From: Bradyrhizobium sp. cir1
GTDB lineage: Bacteria; Pseudomonadota; Alphaproteobacteria; Rhizobiales; Xanthobacteraceae
DNA length: 64,000 nucleotides
Reading direction: 5' to 3'
Assembly (NCBI RefSeq): GCF_014198245.1
Contig: NZ_JACIHE010000027.1
Location: 1-64,000, forward strand
A program made the translations under genes and the position numbers. Within the stretch, counting starts at the first letter, position 1; the number at the start of each line of letters is the position of its first letter. Positions 43,953 through 52,630 of this stretch are shown here, in pieces. The notes below the pieces were generated by a model. It ran no database searches, had not been told where the DNA came from, and saw only the letters and a program-made list of their open reading frames with translations.

Positions 43953-44588
43953 ATGAGTCCGAAGACAGAGCCGCCCGGGGAAGACGCTGAAGGCCTTGAA
44001 GTCCGGAAGCGGATCCTGGGCGCAGCGCTTTCCGCGTTCATGGAGGGCGGCTATGCGCAGACCAGCACCCTGGAGATCGCGACGCGCGCACGCGTGTCAA
44101 AGCGCGAGCTCTACTCCCTGTTCGGCAACAAGGAGGCCATGCTGGTCGCCTGCATCACCGAGCGCGCTCAGCGGATCAAGGCTCCGGCAGACCTGCCGGC
44201 GATCCACGACAGAGAGATGCTGGCGAAAGTGCTCAGCGCGTTCGGGACGAAGCTTCTGACGGAAACAACCGACCCGGTCGTCGTCGCCGTGTTCCGGCTG
44301 GCGGTATCCGAAGCCGTCAATGCACCAAAGGTCGCGCATGCGCTGGACAGCATCGCCCGCAAGCCAACCCGCGACTCGCTCCGGACAATCATGGCCAACG
44401 CCAGATCGACGGGTCTCCTTGCCGGTGAGCCCGATGCGATGACCCAGACCTTCCTGGGACTGTTGTGGGGAGACTTGATGACGGGTCTGCTGTTGCAAGC
44501 CATCAATCGCCCAAGCACCAGCGAGATCGCGCGGCGCGCGAGCGAGGCGTCAACGGCGTTCTTGAGACTCTATCCGAAGCCCGGCTAA
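43953..44588 (+). CDS. TetR-family regulator of the epoxide-hydrolase cassette
   Basis: 211 aa starting MSPKTEPPGEDAEGLEVRKR. Helix-turn-helix at about residues 22-62 (GYAQTSTLEIATRARVSKRELYSLFGNKEAML), then an effector domain (FGTKLLTETTDPVVVAVFRLAVSEA). An AAGGAGAAG ribosome site precedes the ATG. It is divergent from the NmrA-like and epoxide-hydrolase-like genes, with GGTACC operators between them. It probably represses the cassette until an electrophilic or aromatic inducer appears. Confidence 0.92.
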   Translation: MSPKTEPPGEDAEGLEVRKRILGAALSAFMEGGYAQTSTLEIATRARVSKRELYSLFGNKEAMLVACITERAQRIKAPADLPAIHDREMLAKVLSAFGTKLLTETTDPVVVAVFRLAVSEAVNAPKVAHALDSIARKPTRDSLRTIMANARSTGLLAGEPDAMTQTFLGLLWGDLMTGLLLQAINRPSTSEIARRASEASTAFLRLYPKPG

Positions 44589-44598
44589 CCGCCCTGCT

Positions 44599-44675
44599 TC
44601 AGAGCAGGAATGCAAGCGCCGCTTCGCAGCGCTCCTCGACCTTCAGTGTCAGGAGATCGTCGGCGCGGGTGCGTC
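44599..44675 (-). repeat. 77-bp direct repeat, copy B (inside the sirtuin gene)
   Basis: The original copy: the last 25 codons and stop of the sirtuin gene. It matches 41682-41758 in 76 of 77 positions. Confidence 0.9.
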
Positions 44676-45405
44676 CGAGATTGACCGCGGCGATCGGAAT
44701 CTGCCGTTTCGCGGCCGCCTGCACGAAGCGAAATCCGGAATAGACCATCAACGACGAGCCGACGATCAGCATGGCGTCAGCCTGCGCCAGGTGATCCTGC
44801 GCCGTGGCGACCACGTCGCGCGGCACGTTCTCGCCGAAGAACACCACGTCGGGCTTGAGGATGCCGCCGCAGGCTTCGCAAGGAGGCACGTTGAACGACG
44901 AGAACTCCGCGTGCTCCAGATCGGCGTCGCCATCCGGCGCATCGGCGGCATCGAGCGTCAGCCACGCCGCGTTCACGCGGGCGAGCCTATCCTGGAATTC
45001 GCTCCGCGGGGTCTTCGCCCCGCAGCCCATGCAGCGGACGAGATCGAGCCGGCCATGCAGATCGATCACCTGCCGGTGGCCGGCGGATTGATGCAGCCGG
45101 TCGACGTTCTGGGTCAGCAGCATCTCGCAGCGGCCGCCCGCTTCGAGCCGGGCCAGCGCACGGTGCGCATCATTCGGCTTCGCCTGACCGAACCGCCGCC
45201 AGCCGATCAGGCTGCGAGCCCAATAGCGCTGGCGCGTAGGCGCATCCGACATGAAGGCCTGGAAATTGACCGGCTGGGTCCGCTTCCAGTTGCCCTGGCT
45301 GTCGCGATAGTCGGGAATGCCTGAATTGGTGCTGCAACCGGCGCCGGTCAGCACGAACAGCTTTTCGTGCCGGCCGACGAAATCCTGGAGCGGGTGGCTT
45401 GTCAT
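44599..45405 (-). CDS. Sir2-family NAD-dependent protein deacylase (sirtuin)
   Basis: 268 aa. NAD-binding GAGCSTNSGIPDYRD (about residues 21-35), TQNVDRLH with the conserved Asn-Asp, catalytic His in DLHG, and zinc-binding Cys pairs CMGC and CEAC. It removes acyl groups from lysine using NAD. Motifs are complete, so it should be active, of the SIRT4-like class II type. The start at 45405 was chosen at the family N terminus. Its final 77 bases are duplicated 2.9 kb away. It is convergent to the TetR gene (10 bases between stops). Confidence 0.93.
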   Translation of the reverse strand: MTSHPLQDFVGRHEKLFVLTGAGCSTNSGIPDYRDSQGNWKRTQPVNFQAFMSDAPTRQRYWARSLIGWRRFGQAKPNDAHRALARLEAGGRCEMLLTQNVDRLHQSAGHRQVIDLHGRLDLVRCMGCGAKTPRSEFQDRLARVNAAWLTLDAADAPDGDADLEHAEFSSFNVPPCEACGGILKPDVVFFGENVPRDVVATAQDHLAQADAMLIVGSSLMVYSGFRFVQAAAKRQIPIAAVNLGRTRADDLLTLKVEERCEAALAFLL

Positions 45406-45451
45406 GGCGCATGATGTAGTCTGCGCGGGCGAGTTTTGCCAGATCACCCCT

Positions 45452-46288
45452 CTAGCTTGCCCAGTTCTCGCGAAACTCCGGAAACAGCGTCACACCTCCG
45501 CAGGCGTAGATGGTCTGCCCGGTGATGTAGCTGGCATCATCCGATGCCAGGAAGGCGAACACGGCGGCGATCTCCTCCGGCGTGCCGACACGGCCCATAG
45601 GAATGTGGCTGGTGACGACACCGCGCTTGTCGGGATCGCCGGTCCAGGCCGCGTTGATCGGCGTGTCGATCGCACCGGGACCGACCGCATTGACGCGGAT
45701 GCCGTGCCGCGCGAATTCGAGCGCCAGCGTGCGAGTCAGACCGGCCATACCACTCTTGCTGATGGAATAAGCGAGATAGCCGGGCTTCGGGATACTCTGA
45801 TGGACGCTTGAGCAGTTGATGATGCTGCCGCCTCCGCCGCGCGCGACGAAGTGCGCCAGCGCTTTCTGGGCACAGAGGACGGCGCCGTTCAGATTGACGT
45901 CGATGATGCGGCGATAGGTTTCGACATCGAGCGCATCGCTCGGCGATTCCCGCTGGAAGCCGGCATTGTTGACGAGGCAGTCGAGACGCTTGAAGCGCGC
46001 AAGAATCGTCTCGAACATCGCGGCGATCTCCTGCTCATTGCCGACATCGGCCTTGACGATGATGTGATCGAGCCCGCTGTGGCCACGGTCGCTCGATGCG
46101 GTTCGTGCAAGGGCGAGTGTCTCCTCGGCCTTTCCAGCGTGATCGAAATAGTTGATGGCGACAGTCGCGCCTTCCTGCGCCAGCCGGATGGCGACGGCGC
46201 GGCCGATGCCTTGCGAAGCGCCTGTCACCAGCGCGTATTGGCCGACGAGGCGCGAGGGAAAGGAGGTCGAGCGTTCGGTTTGCGGCAT
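45452..46288 (-). CDS. Short-chain dehydrogenase/reductase (glucose-1-dehydrogenase-like)
   Basis: 278 aa with TGASQGIG (cofactor loop), NNAG, NCSSVHQS (catalytic Ser), YSISKSG (Tyr-x-x-x-Lys) and the closing ITGQTIYACGGVTLFPEF. An acidic-free position after the second strand (INYFDH) does not settle NAD versus NADP. Its best-known relatives oxidise glucose or sugar alcohols, but the substrate is unproven. The GGAGAG site supports the start at 46288. It is 73 bases downstream of the permease on the same strand. Confidence 0.9.
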   Translation of the reverse strand: MPQTERSTSFPSRLVGQYALVTGASQGIGRAVAIRLAQEGATVAINYFDHAGKAEETLALARTASSDRGHSGLDHIIVKADVGNEQEIAAMFETILARFKRLDCLVNNAGFQRESPSDALDVETYRRIIDVNLNGAVLCAQKALAHFVARGGGGSIINCSSVHQSIPKPGYLAYSISKSGMAGLTRTLALEFARHGIRVNAVGPGAIDTPINAAWTGDPDKRGVVTSHIPMGRVGTPEEIAAVFAFLASDDASYITGQTIYACGGVTLFPEFRENWAS

Positions 46289-46361
46289 GTGTTCTCTCCG
46301 GGATGCATCATCATGGATGGAACCGGCGTTTTGTTCCATCCCTTCGGCGCATTGCTGGGAT

Positions 46362-47681
46362 TCACTCCGCGCGCCGCGCCAGCGGCGAGGTCAGGATCTG
46401 ATACAGGATGATGGCGCCGAAGGTCGCGGTGCCGATGCCGCCGATCGTGAATGCTCCGAATTTGAGCGTGAGGTCGCCCGCGCCCGCGGTCAGCGCCACG
46501 GCGACGGTGATGAGGTTCGCAGGATTCGCGAAGTCGACCTTGTTCTCGACCCAGATCCGGCCCGCCATCGCGGCGATCAATCCGAACAGCACGATCGAGA
46601 GGCCGCCGATGACGGGACCTGGGATCGACAGGATCAGCGCGCCGAATTTCGGCGAGAAGCCGAGCAGGATCGACACCGTGGCTGCGAACGCAAACAGCAG
46701 GGTCGAATAGACTTTCGTTGCCGCCATGACGCCGATGTTCTCGGCATAGGTGGTGACGCCAGTGCCGCCGCCGCAGGCCGCGACGATCGTCGCGAGGCTG
46801 TCGGCGAACAGGGCGCGGCCGAGATAGGCATCGAGGCTGCGGCCTGTCATCGCGCCGACGGCCTTGATGTGCCCGAGATTCTCGGCGACGAGAATGACCG
46901 CAACCGGTGCGATCAGAAAGATTGCATCGGCCTGAAAGGTCGGCGTGGTGAATTTCGGCAGGCCGAGCCACGGCGCGGCCGAAAGCTGGTCGAAGTCGAC
47001 CGGCTTGCCGAAGCCGAGGCCGTTCGCGAACAGCAGGTACAGGAGATATCCGCCGATCGCGCCGAGGATGATCGGCAGGCGGCGCCATAGCCCCGGCGCA
47101 GCAACGGCAACCACGCCGATGATCAGGACGGTCGCAAGCCCGATCCAGGTGTCGAACGCGTTGGCGCTCACGGCCTTGACCGCCACGGGCGCGAGGTTGA
47201 GGCCGATCGCGGCGACGACGGCACCGGTGACCGCCGGCGGCAGCAGCCTCTCGATCCAGCCAACGCCGGACCACATCACGATCAGCGAGATCAGGCCGTA
47301 CAGCACCCCGGCGCCAACGATGCCGCCGAGCGCAACCGACAGGTTCGGGTTCGGTCCCTGCCCGGCATAGCCAGTTGCGGCGATGACGACGGCGATGAAG
47401 GCGAAGCTCGAGCCGAGATAGCTCGGCACGCGTCCGGCGACGATGACGAAGAAGATCAGCGTGCCGACGCCGGAGAACAGGACCGCGACATTGGGATCGA
47501 ATCCCATCAACAGCGGCGCGATGATCGTCGAGCCGGACATCGCGACGCAATGCTGAAGACCGGAGACGACGGTCTGGCCCCATGACAGCCGCTCCTCCGG
47601 CATGATCACGCCCGAGGTCTTGAGTGTCCAACGCGGAAAATAGCCGCGCGCCTGCTCGTCCGAGCCTGTTGCGATCGTCAT
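46362..47681 (-). CDS. NCS2-family nucleobase permease (uracil/xanthine type)
   Basis: 439 aa with 12-14 membrane segments. Features of NCS2: VSGLQHCVAMSGSTIIAPLL near the start, the GGTGVTTYAENIGVMAATKVYS segment that lines the substrate site, and PGPVIGGLSIVLFGLIAAMAG. It imports uracil, xanthine or related bases with protons. The start at 47681 is supported by GGGGGGAAC. It is divergent from dctA with 125 bp between. Confidence 0.93.
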   Translation of the reverse strand: MTIATGSDEQARGYFPRWTLKTSGVIMPEERLSWGQTVVSGLQHCVAMSGSTIIAPLLMGFDPNVAVLFSGVGTLIFFVIVAGRVPSYLGSSFAFIAVVIAATGYAGQGPNPNLSVALGGIVGAGVLYGLISLIVMWSGVGWIERLLPPAVTGAVVAAIGLNLAPVAVKAVSANAFDTWIGLATVLIIGVVAVAAPGLWRRLPIILGAIGGYLLYLLFANGLGFGKPVDFDQLSAAPWLGLPKFTTPTFQADAIFLIAPVAVILVAENLGHIKAVGAMTGRSLDAYLGRALFADSLATIVAACGGGTGVTTYAENIGVMAATKVYSTLLFAFAATVSILLGFSPKFGALILSIPGPVIGGLSIVLFGLIAAMAGRIWVENKVDFANPANLITVAVALTAGAGDLTLKFGAFTIGGIGTATFGAIILYQILTSPLARRAE

Positions 47682-47761
47682 GTTCCCCCCGATTGCGGTG
47701 CAGCGCTCGATGTTCGTGCGATCCGACAAAAATGTGATTGTCGCTTCTGCGGCGTCCATCA

Positions 47762-47777
47762 CATGATGCAAATCATG
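47762..47777. promoter_or_regulatory. 16-bp palindrome in the permease-dctA divergent promoter
   Basis: CATGATGCAAATCATG has perfect 6-bp arms (CATGAT/ATCATG) around GCAA. It is 30 bases before the dctA start. The binding protein is unknown. No TGGCAC-type sigma-54 element was found in this gap. Confidence 0.45.
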
Positions 47778-47806
47778 CAAGATCAATACGTTCCCGGGCT
47801 CACTTT

Positions 47807-49135
47807 ATGACACAGATTGCGATTCAGCCAGCCGTCCACCGCCGGCACCAGCCCTGGTACAAGATCCTTTACGTCCAGGTACTGATCGCGATCGTGCTCG
47901 GCGTGCTCATCGGCTACTTCTATCCCGATCTCGGCAAGGCCTTGAAGCCGCTCGGCGACGGCTTCATCGCGCTGATCAAGATGATGATCGCGCCGGTGAT
48001 CTTCTGCACCGTGGTGCACGGCATCTCCTCGATGGGCGATCTCAAGCGGGTCGGCCGGGTCGGGCTGAAGTCGCTGATCTATTTCGAGACGGTCTCGACC
48101 GTCGCGCTCGCGGTCGGGCTGCTGGTCGGCGAGATTCTTCAGCCCGGACACGGCTTCAACATCGATCCGGCCACGATCGATCCGAAGTCGGTCGCGACCT
48201 ACGTCACCAAGGCCAAGGAAGAAGGCATCGTCGCCCATCTGATGGCGATCATTCCCGACAGCTATGTTGGCGCGATTGCGCGCGGCGACCTGCTCCAGGT
48301 GCTGCTGATCTCGATCCTGTCCGGCTTCGCCATCGCCTTTCTCGGCAAGGCCGGTGAGCCCATTGCGGACGCGATCGACAAGGCGGCGAAGATGTTCTTC
48401 GGCATCATCCGCATCATCGTACGCGTCGCGCCGATCGGTGCCTTCGGCGCGATGGCGTTCACCGTCGGCGCCTATGGCCTCGGCTCGCTGCTCAATCTCG
48501 CCGCCCTGATCGGCACGTTCTATCTCACCAGCATCCTGTTCGTGCTGATCGTGCTGGGTGCGATCGCCCGGCTCGCCGGCTTCTCGATCCTGCGCTTCAT
48601 CGCTTACATCAAGGACGAGCTCCTGATCGTGCTCGGCACCTCATCGTCGGAGACGGTGCTGCCGCAGATGATCCAGAAGATGGAGCATCTCGGCGCCTCG
48701 CGCTCGGTGGTCGGCCTCGTGATTCCGACCGGCTACAGCTTCAATCTCGACGGCACCAACATCTACATGACGCTGGCGACGCTGTTCCTGGCGCAGGCAA
48801 CCAACACCCATCTCACCATCTGGCAGGAGCTCGGCATTTTGGGCATCGCCATGATCACCTCGAAGGGCGCCTCAGGCGTGACCGGCGCCGGCTTCATCAC
48901 GCTCGCCGCGACGCTCTCGATCGTCCCTGACATCCCGATCCAGTCGATCGCGATCCTGGTCGGCATCGACAAGTTCATGAGCGAATGCCGCGCGCTGACG
49001 AATCTGATCGGCAATGGTGTCGCCTGCGTCGTCATCAGCATCTCCGAAGGCGAGCTCGACCGCGACGCGCTGCACGAGACCATGGCGCATCCGCTGGAGA
49101 TCGGTGAGGCGCTGGAGCCGAGCGGCGGCGCGTGA
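47807..49135 (+). CDS. dctA: C4-dicarboxylate/proton symporter DctA
   Basis: 442 aa glutamate/dicarboxylate-type symporter. Signatures: YKILYVQVLIAIVLGVLIGYFYPDLG, KMMIAPVIFCTVVHGISSM, LGTSSSETVLPQMIQKME (re-entrant hairpin), GYSFNLDGTNIYMTLATLFLAQ, and SKGASGVTGAGFITL. Imports succinate, malate and fumarate, the carbon source of bacteroids in symbiosis. No dctBD two-component genes are adjacent. Start at 47807 at the family N terminus. It ends with a good terminator at 49238. Confidence 0.96.
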   Translation: MTQIAIQPAVHRRHQPWYKILYVQVLIAIVLGVLIGYFYPDLGKALKPLGDGFIALIKMMIAPVIFCTVVHGISSMGDLKRVGRVGLKSLIYFETVSTVALAVGLLVGEILQPGHGFNIDPATIDPKSVATYVTKAKEEGIVAHLMAIIPDSYVGAIARGDLLQVLLISILSGFAIAFLGKAGEPIADAIDKAAKMFFGIIRIIVRVAPIGAFGAMAFTVGAYGLGSLLNLAALIGTFYLTSILFVLIVLGAIARLAGFSILRFIAYIKDELLIVLGTSSSETVLPQMIQKMEHLGASRSVVGLVIPTGYSFNLDGTNIYMTLATLFLAQATNTHLTIWQELGILGIAMITSKGASGVTGAGFITLAATLSIVPDIPIQSIAILVGIDKFMSECRALTNLIGNGVACVVISISEGELDRDALHETMAHPLEIGEALEPSGGA

Positions 49136-49237
49136 GCCCACGCGCGCTCCGACGCGGTAGTTTCCCGGAGTAGAAATTTGGCGCGGCACGAGTCACAACA
49201 GCGGCGTTGGGATCACTGATTGATACTCATTCATTCC

Positions 49238-49271
49238 ACCCGACGCGCTGGGGGCAGGGCGTCGGGTTTTT
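49238..49271 (+). terminator. Intrinsic terminator after dctA
   Basis: ACCCGACGC (49238-49246) and GCGTCGGGT (49259-49267) form a GC stem with a 12-base loop, followed by TTTTT. It is 102 bases after the dctA stop and faces the convergent ABC-F gene. Confidence 0.8.
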
Positions 49272-49306
49272 GAAAATCACTAACGCGCCAGGATCGAGAG
49301 GCGGGA

Positions 49307-50920
49307 TCAAACGATCCCGCCATCGTCGCGCTGGATCCTGGCGGCCAGATCAATCCGCCGCGTAATCCCGATCTCCTGCAGGAATGCATCGTCATGACTG
49401 ACGACAAGCAACGCACCGTCATAAGCTCTCAAGCCTGATTCAACGGCCTCGATGGACTCGATGTCCAGATGGTTGGTCGGCTCGTCCAGGATCAGCAGAG
49501 ACGGCGGCGCTGGCCCGCCCAGCACACAGGCAAGGCCGGCGCGAAACATCTGCCCGCCGCTGAGATATCCGACTTCTTGCAAGGCAGCATCGGCGCGAAA
49601 CATGAACCGCGCCAGCGCGGCATGGCATTCATTCGCACCCGCCTTCGGATTGAGACGCCCAAAATTCTCCAGGATGGAGATCGCGGGATCGAGCAGGCTG
49701 ACCTTCTGGTCGAACAACGCGAAGTCCGGTCTGACCCTCACGATACCTGAGAAGGGGCGCAACTCGCCGGCGATGAGTCTTAGCAGCGTCGTCTTGCCGG
49801 AGCCGTTCGGGCCGACCAGCGCGACCCGTTCCGGTCCGACGATCGTAAGCGAAAAATCGCGCAGGACCGGCCGTTCCGGCCGATAGCCGGCGCTGATCCG
49901 GTCGAGCGAAAGCACCTCCCTGCCCGCCGGCAGGCCAGTCGCGGGCAGCTTGACCGACAGCGGCTGGAGAATCTCGACGCGCCGGCGCGCCGTGTCGAGG
50001 GCCTCGAGTGCCTCCGCACGCCGCCGCGCGGCAATCAATGCGGCCTTGCCGCCGGTATCCTCGCTGCGAACCTTGCGCGCGCCGGCGAGGATGCGCGGCA
50101 TGTCGCCCTTCGCACGCTTCTTCCGGCCGCCACTGTCCTTGCGCGCTTTCCTCTCCGCGGTCGCCTGCGCCCTGCCGTCGATCTCGGACAGGCGCCTCTC
50201 GGCATGCGCGAGATCGTGCCTCACGGCCGCGAGCTCGACGGCCTTCTGTGCGCGAAAACTGCTCCAGTTGCCGCCGTATCTGATGGCGCCGAGCGACGTC
50301 AGCTCGACGATCGCATCCATCGTATCGAGCAGATCCCGATCGTGGCTGACCAGGATCGCCCCGCCGCGCCAGGCGGCGAGGAGATCGGTCACGGCCCTGC
50401 GTCCGTCCCGGTCGAGATTGTTGGTGGGCTCGTCCAGCAGGAGGAAGTCGGGCTCGGCGAACACCAGCGCGGCAAGGCGAACCCGCGTGATCTGGCCGCC
50501 GGACAGGCAGGAGAGCTCCGTATCGGGAGCAAGATCGAACCCGACGCCCGCCAGCGCCGCCTCCAGTCGCGCTTCGAGCGTCCAGTCGATCGCAGCGATC
50601 TCGTCGGCTGAGGCATCGCCGCGCTCGGCACGGCGCAGCAACTCCAGCGCCTGCCGCACACCGAACAGATCGGCCACGGTCGCGCCCACGAGCACCTGCA
50701 CGTCCTGGCGCAGCAGGCCGATGGTGCCGTTGATCAGAACGCGTCCGGATCGGGGGGCGTGTTCCCCTAGAATGGACGCAAGCAACGTCGTCTTCCCGAT
50801 GCCGTTACGGCCGACGAGACCGGTGCGCTCGGACGCGAATGTCAGATCGATATTGGAAAGAAGAGGACGGCCGTCAGGCGTGGACAGCGACAGGTTCGAC
50901 AAAATGATTGAAGCAGGCAT
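49307..50920 (-). CDS. ABC-F family ATPase (ribosome-associated type)
   Basis: 537 aa with two ABC domains and no membrane part. First domain: Walker A GRNGIGKTT, signature CLSGGQ, Walker B FLLLDEPTNNLD. Linker: Arg/Lys-rich helical stretch (ATAERKARKDSGGRKKRAKG). Second domain: GPNGSGKTT, YLSGGQ, LLILDEPTNHLD. Such proteins act on ribosomes or translation factors; resistance function is known for a few. The start at 50920 (ATG, GGGGA upstream) is preferred over the TTG at 50938. It stands alone, convergent to dctA. Confidence 0.93.
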   Translation of the reverse strand: MPASIILSNLSLSTPDGRPLLSNIDLTFASERTGLVGRNGIGKTTLLASILGEHAPRSGRVLINGTIGLLRQDVQVLVGATVADLFGVRQALELLRRAERGDASADEIAAIDWTLEARLEAALAGVGFDLAPDTELSCLSGGQITRVRLAALVFAEPDFLLLDEPTNNLDRDGRRAVTDLLAAWRGGAILVSHDRDLLDTMDAIVELTSLGAIRYGGNWSSFRAQKAVELAAVRHDLAHAERRLSEIDGRAQATAERKARKDSGGRKKRAKGDMPRILAGARKVRSEDTGGKAALIAARRRAEALEALDTARRRVEILQPLSVKLPATGLPAGREVLSLDRISAGYRPERPVLRDFSLTIVGPERVALVGPNGSGKTTLLRLIAGELRPFSGIVRVRPDFALFDQKVSLLDPAISILENFGRLNPKAGANECHAALARFMFRADAALQEVGYLSGGQMFRAGLACVLGGPAPPSLLILDEPTNHLDIESIEAVESGLRAYDGALLVVSHDDAFLQEIGITRRIDLAARIQRDDGGIV

Positions 50921-51091
50921 GGAATTCCCCGGGGGCAAGGCGGATGAGCGTTGCGGTCGGGGTAAAATCCATGGCTGCGAATATCCTGAATGAGGAACCC
51001 TCTAAGTAGTCCCATCGAAGGGCAAGATCAAGGCGCGTCGCGAGGAGACGACAGCGCGAGAGGCGCTGTCGTCCTTCATCGCCATCCGCCA

Positions 51092-51439
51092 TCAGCCCTT
51101 GAGCGCGGTGACCACCACCTCGATCAGCGCGCCGCCGCCGAGATCGGCGACGCCGACGGTGGCGCGGGTCGGCAGATTCTCGCCGAAGAACTCGGTCCAG
51201 GCCGCATCCATCTCCTTCTTCCTGGAGAGATCCGTGACGAAGATCGAGGCGCTGACGACGCGGCTCTTGTCGGTGCCGGCCTCCTTCAGATAGCCGGCGA
51301 TCTTGCCGAGGATGTTGCGGGTCTGATCGCCCATCGAGACCGAGGTGTCGTCGGCGATGGTGCCGCCGACGAAGACGAAGCCGTTGGCTTCGACCGCGCG
51401 GTGCATGATGGGCGTGCGGATGCTGCGGGTGATGCTCAT
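51092..51439 (-). CDS. RidA-family imine/enamine deaminase
   Basis: 115 aa, starts MSITRSIRTPIMHRAVEANG. Contains the family signature NLPTRATVGVADLGGGALIEVVVTA, with the substrate-binding Arg in PTRAT. RidA hydrolyses reactive imines or enamines released by amino-acid oxidation or dehydration. As the last gene of an operon encoding flavin amine oxidases, it probably clears their imine product. It is 69 bases after the preceding gene. A good AGAGGAC site precedes the ATG. Confidence 0.92.
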   Translation of the reverse strand: MSITRSIRTPIMHRAVEANGFVFVGGTIADDTSVSMGDQTRNILGKIAGYLKEAGTDKSRVVSASIFVTDLSRKKEMDAAWTEFFGENLPTRATVGVADLGGGALIEVVVTALKG

Positions 51440-51463
51440 GATGTCCTCTTGTTCCTTTGTTTG

Positions 51464-51510
51464 AGCATGATCTTTTCGGAAAACCGCTACGCACTTTTCC
51501 GGATCATGCT
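51464..51510. repeat. Palindromic repeat at the 3' end of the DAO-type gene
   Basis: AGCATGATC (51464-51472) pairs with GATCATGCT (51502-51510), with inner symmetry TTTTCGGAAAA / TTTTCCGGA. A common Bradyrhizobium-type repeat. The stop codon of the neighbouring gene lies inside it (51509-51511). Confidence 0.7.
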
Positions 51511-52630
51511 AGAGCGTGGAGGGATGGAAGCGGTCGATGCCGAGATCACTGATGCGGGTCTGGGTGCCGCCATTGACGATCAGCTCCGCCATGACGGCGC
51601 CGGCGCCGGGGCCGAGCTGGAAACCGTGCAGCGAGAAGCCGAACTGGTGATAGAGGCCCTTGTGACGGGAGCTCGGCCCAAACACGGGAATATCGTCCTT
51701 CATCTTCGCCTCGATGCCGGCCCAGGCGCGGACGATGGTCGCGCTGCGCATCACCGGGAACAGCTCGAACACGGTCTGCGCGCTGGTCGCAAGGCTCTTC
51801 CAGTCCAGCACCGTCTCGTTGCGATCCTGGTAGGGCGTCGCGAGATGCCCGCCGCCGATCAGCACGGTGCCGTTCTTGAACTGCTTGAAGGAGAGCTTTC
51901 GCCCGCGCAGGATCACGACCGGATCGATGAAGTGCGGCACGCGCGAGGTGATCATCAGCATCGGCGCCACGGTCTCGACCGGAACGGGCTCGCCGAGATC
52001 AGCCGCGATCTTGCCGGCCCAGGCGCCGGCCGCATTGACCAGCACCGGCGCGGCAAAACTCTCCGAACCCGCATCGACGTGCCAGAGACCGTCACGGTGC
52101 CGGATGTTGCCGGCGGCGACGCCCTCGCGCACGGTGGCGCCGAGCCGCTCGGCCTTGCGGCGGAACGCTGTCGTCGTCTGCGCCGGATTGGCCGCGCCAT
52201 CGCGGCGCGAGACCACGCCGCCGGGACAGGTCTCGGCCACCGCAGGCACCAGCCGGCGCAGCTCGGCCGCGTCGATCAGCTCCTCATGGGCGAAGCCTAG
52301 CGCATTGAGCTCAGCGACGCGCGCGCGGCAGACGGCGAGCTCGTCCTCGTTCTCGGCGACCAGCACCTGGCCGTAGCTCTCGAAGCTGCAATCGTCGTCG
52401 AGGAGATCCGAAATCCTCTCCCAGATTCCCATCGAGCGGATCGAGAGCGGAATCTCCGGAATGTGCCGAGCGAGCTGACGGACCCCACCGGCATTGACGC
52501 CGGAGGCGTGGCGGCCGGCATAGTCCTTTTCGATCAGCACCGGCTTCAGGCCGGCGAGACACAGATGCAGCGTGGTCGAGCATCCGTGGATGCCGCCGCC
52601 AATGACGATCGCATCCACGTTTCGGGTCAT
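51509..52630 (-). CDS. DAO-type FAD oxidoreductase, second small catalytic subunit
   Basis: 373 aa. FAD-binding GGGIHG near residues 11-16 (VDAIVIGGGIHGCSTTL), the DAO/GlyOx fold with GGVRQLARH, WAGIEAKMKDDIPVFG (substrate-side loop) and a C-terminal GFSLHGFQLGPGAGAVMAEL. Such flavoproteins oxidise N-substituted amino acids or imino acids. It shares the operon and fold with the 378-aa gene at 54370 and overlaps the large FAD subunit by 4 bases (ATGA, translational coupling). It is likely a beta-type subunit of an HcnC/OoxB-like dehydrogenase. Substrate unknown. Confidence 0.85.
   Translation of the reverse strand: MTRNVDAIVIGGGIHGCSTTLHLCLAGLKPVLIEKDYAGRHASGVNAGGVRQLARHIPEIPLSIRSMGIWERISDLLDDDCSFESYGQVLVAENEDELAVCRARVAELNALGFAHEELIDAAELRRLVPAVAETCPGGVVSRRDGAANPAQTTTAFRRKAERLGATVREGVAAGNIRHRDGLWHVDAGSESFAAPVLVNAAGAWAGKIAADLGEPVPVETVAPMLMITSRVPHFIDPVVILRGRKLSFKQFKNGTVLIGGGHLATPYQDRNETVLDWKSLATSAQTVFELFPVMRSATIVRAWAGIEAKMKDDIPVFGPSSRHKGLYHQFGFSLHGFQLGPGAGAVMAELIVNGGTQTRISDLGIDRFHPSTL

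Noticed and set aside
47682..47806. A sigma-54 promoter for dctA
   Set aside because: No TGGCAC-N5-TTGC-type element was found in the gap.
51464..51510. The hairpin as an intrinsic terminator of the operon
   Set aside because: RidA follows in the same direction, there is no T-run on the minus strand, and the same palindrome type is a general repeat. A role in mRNA processing is possible.
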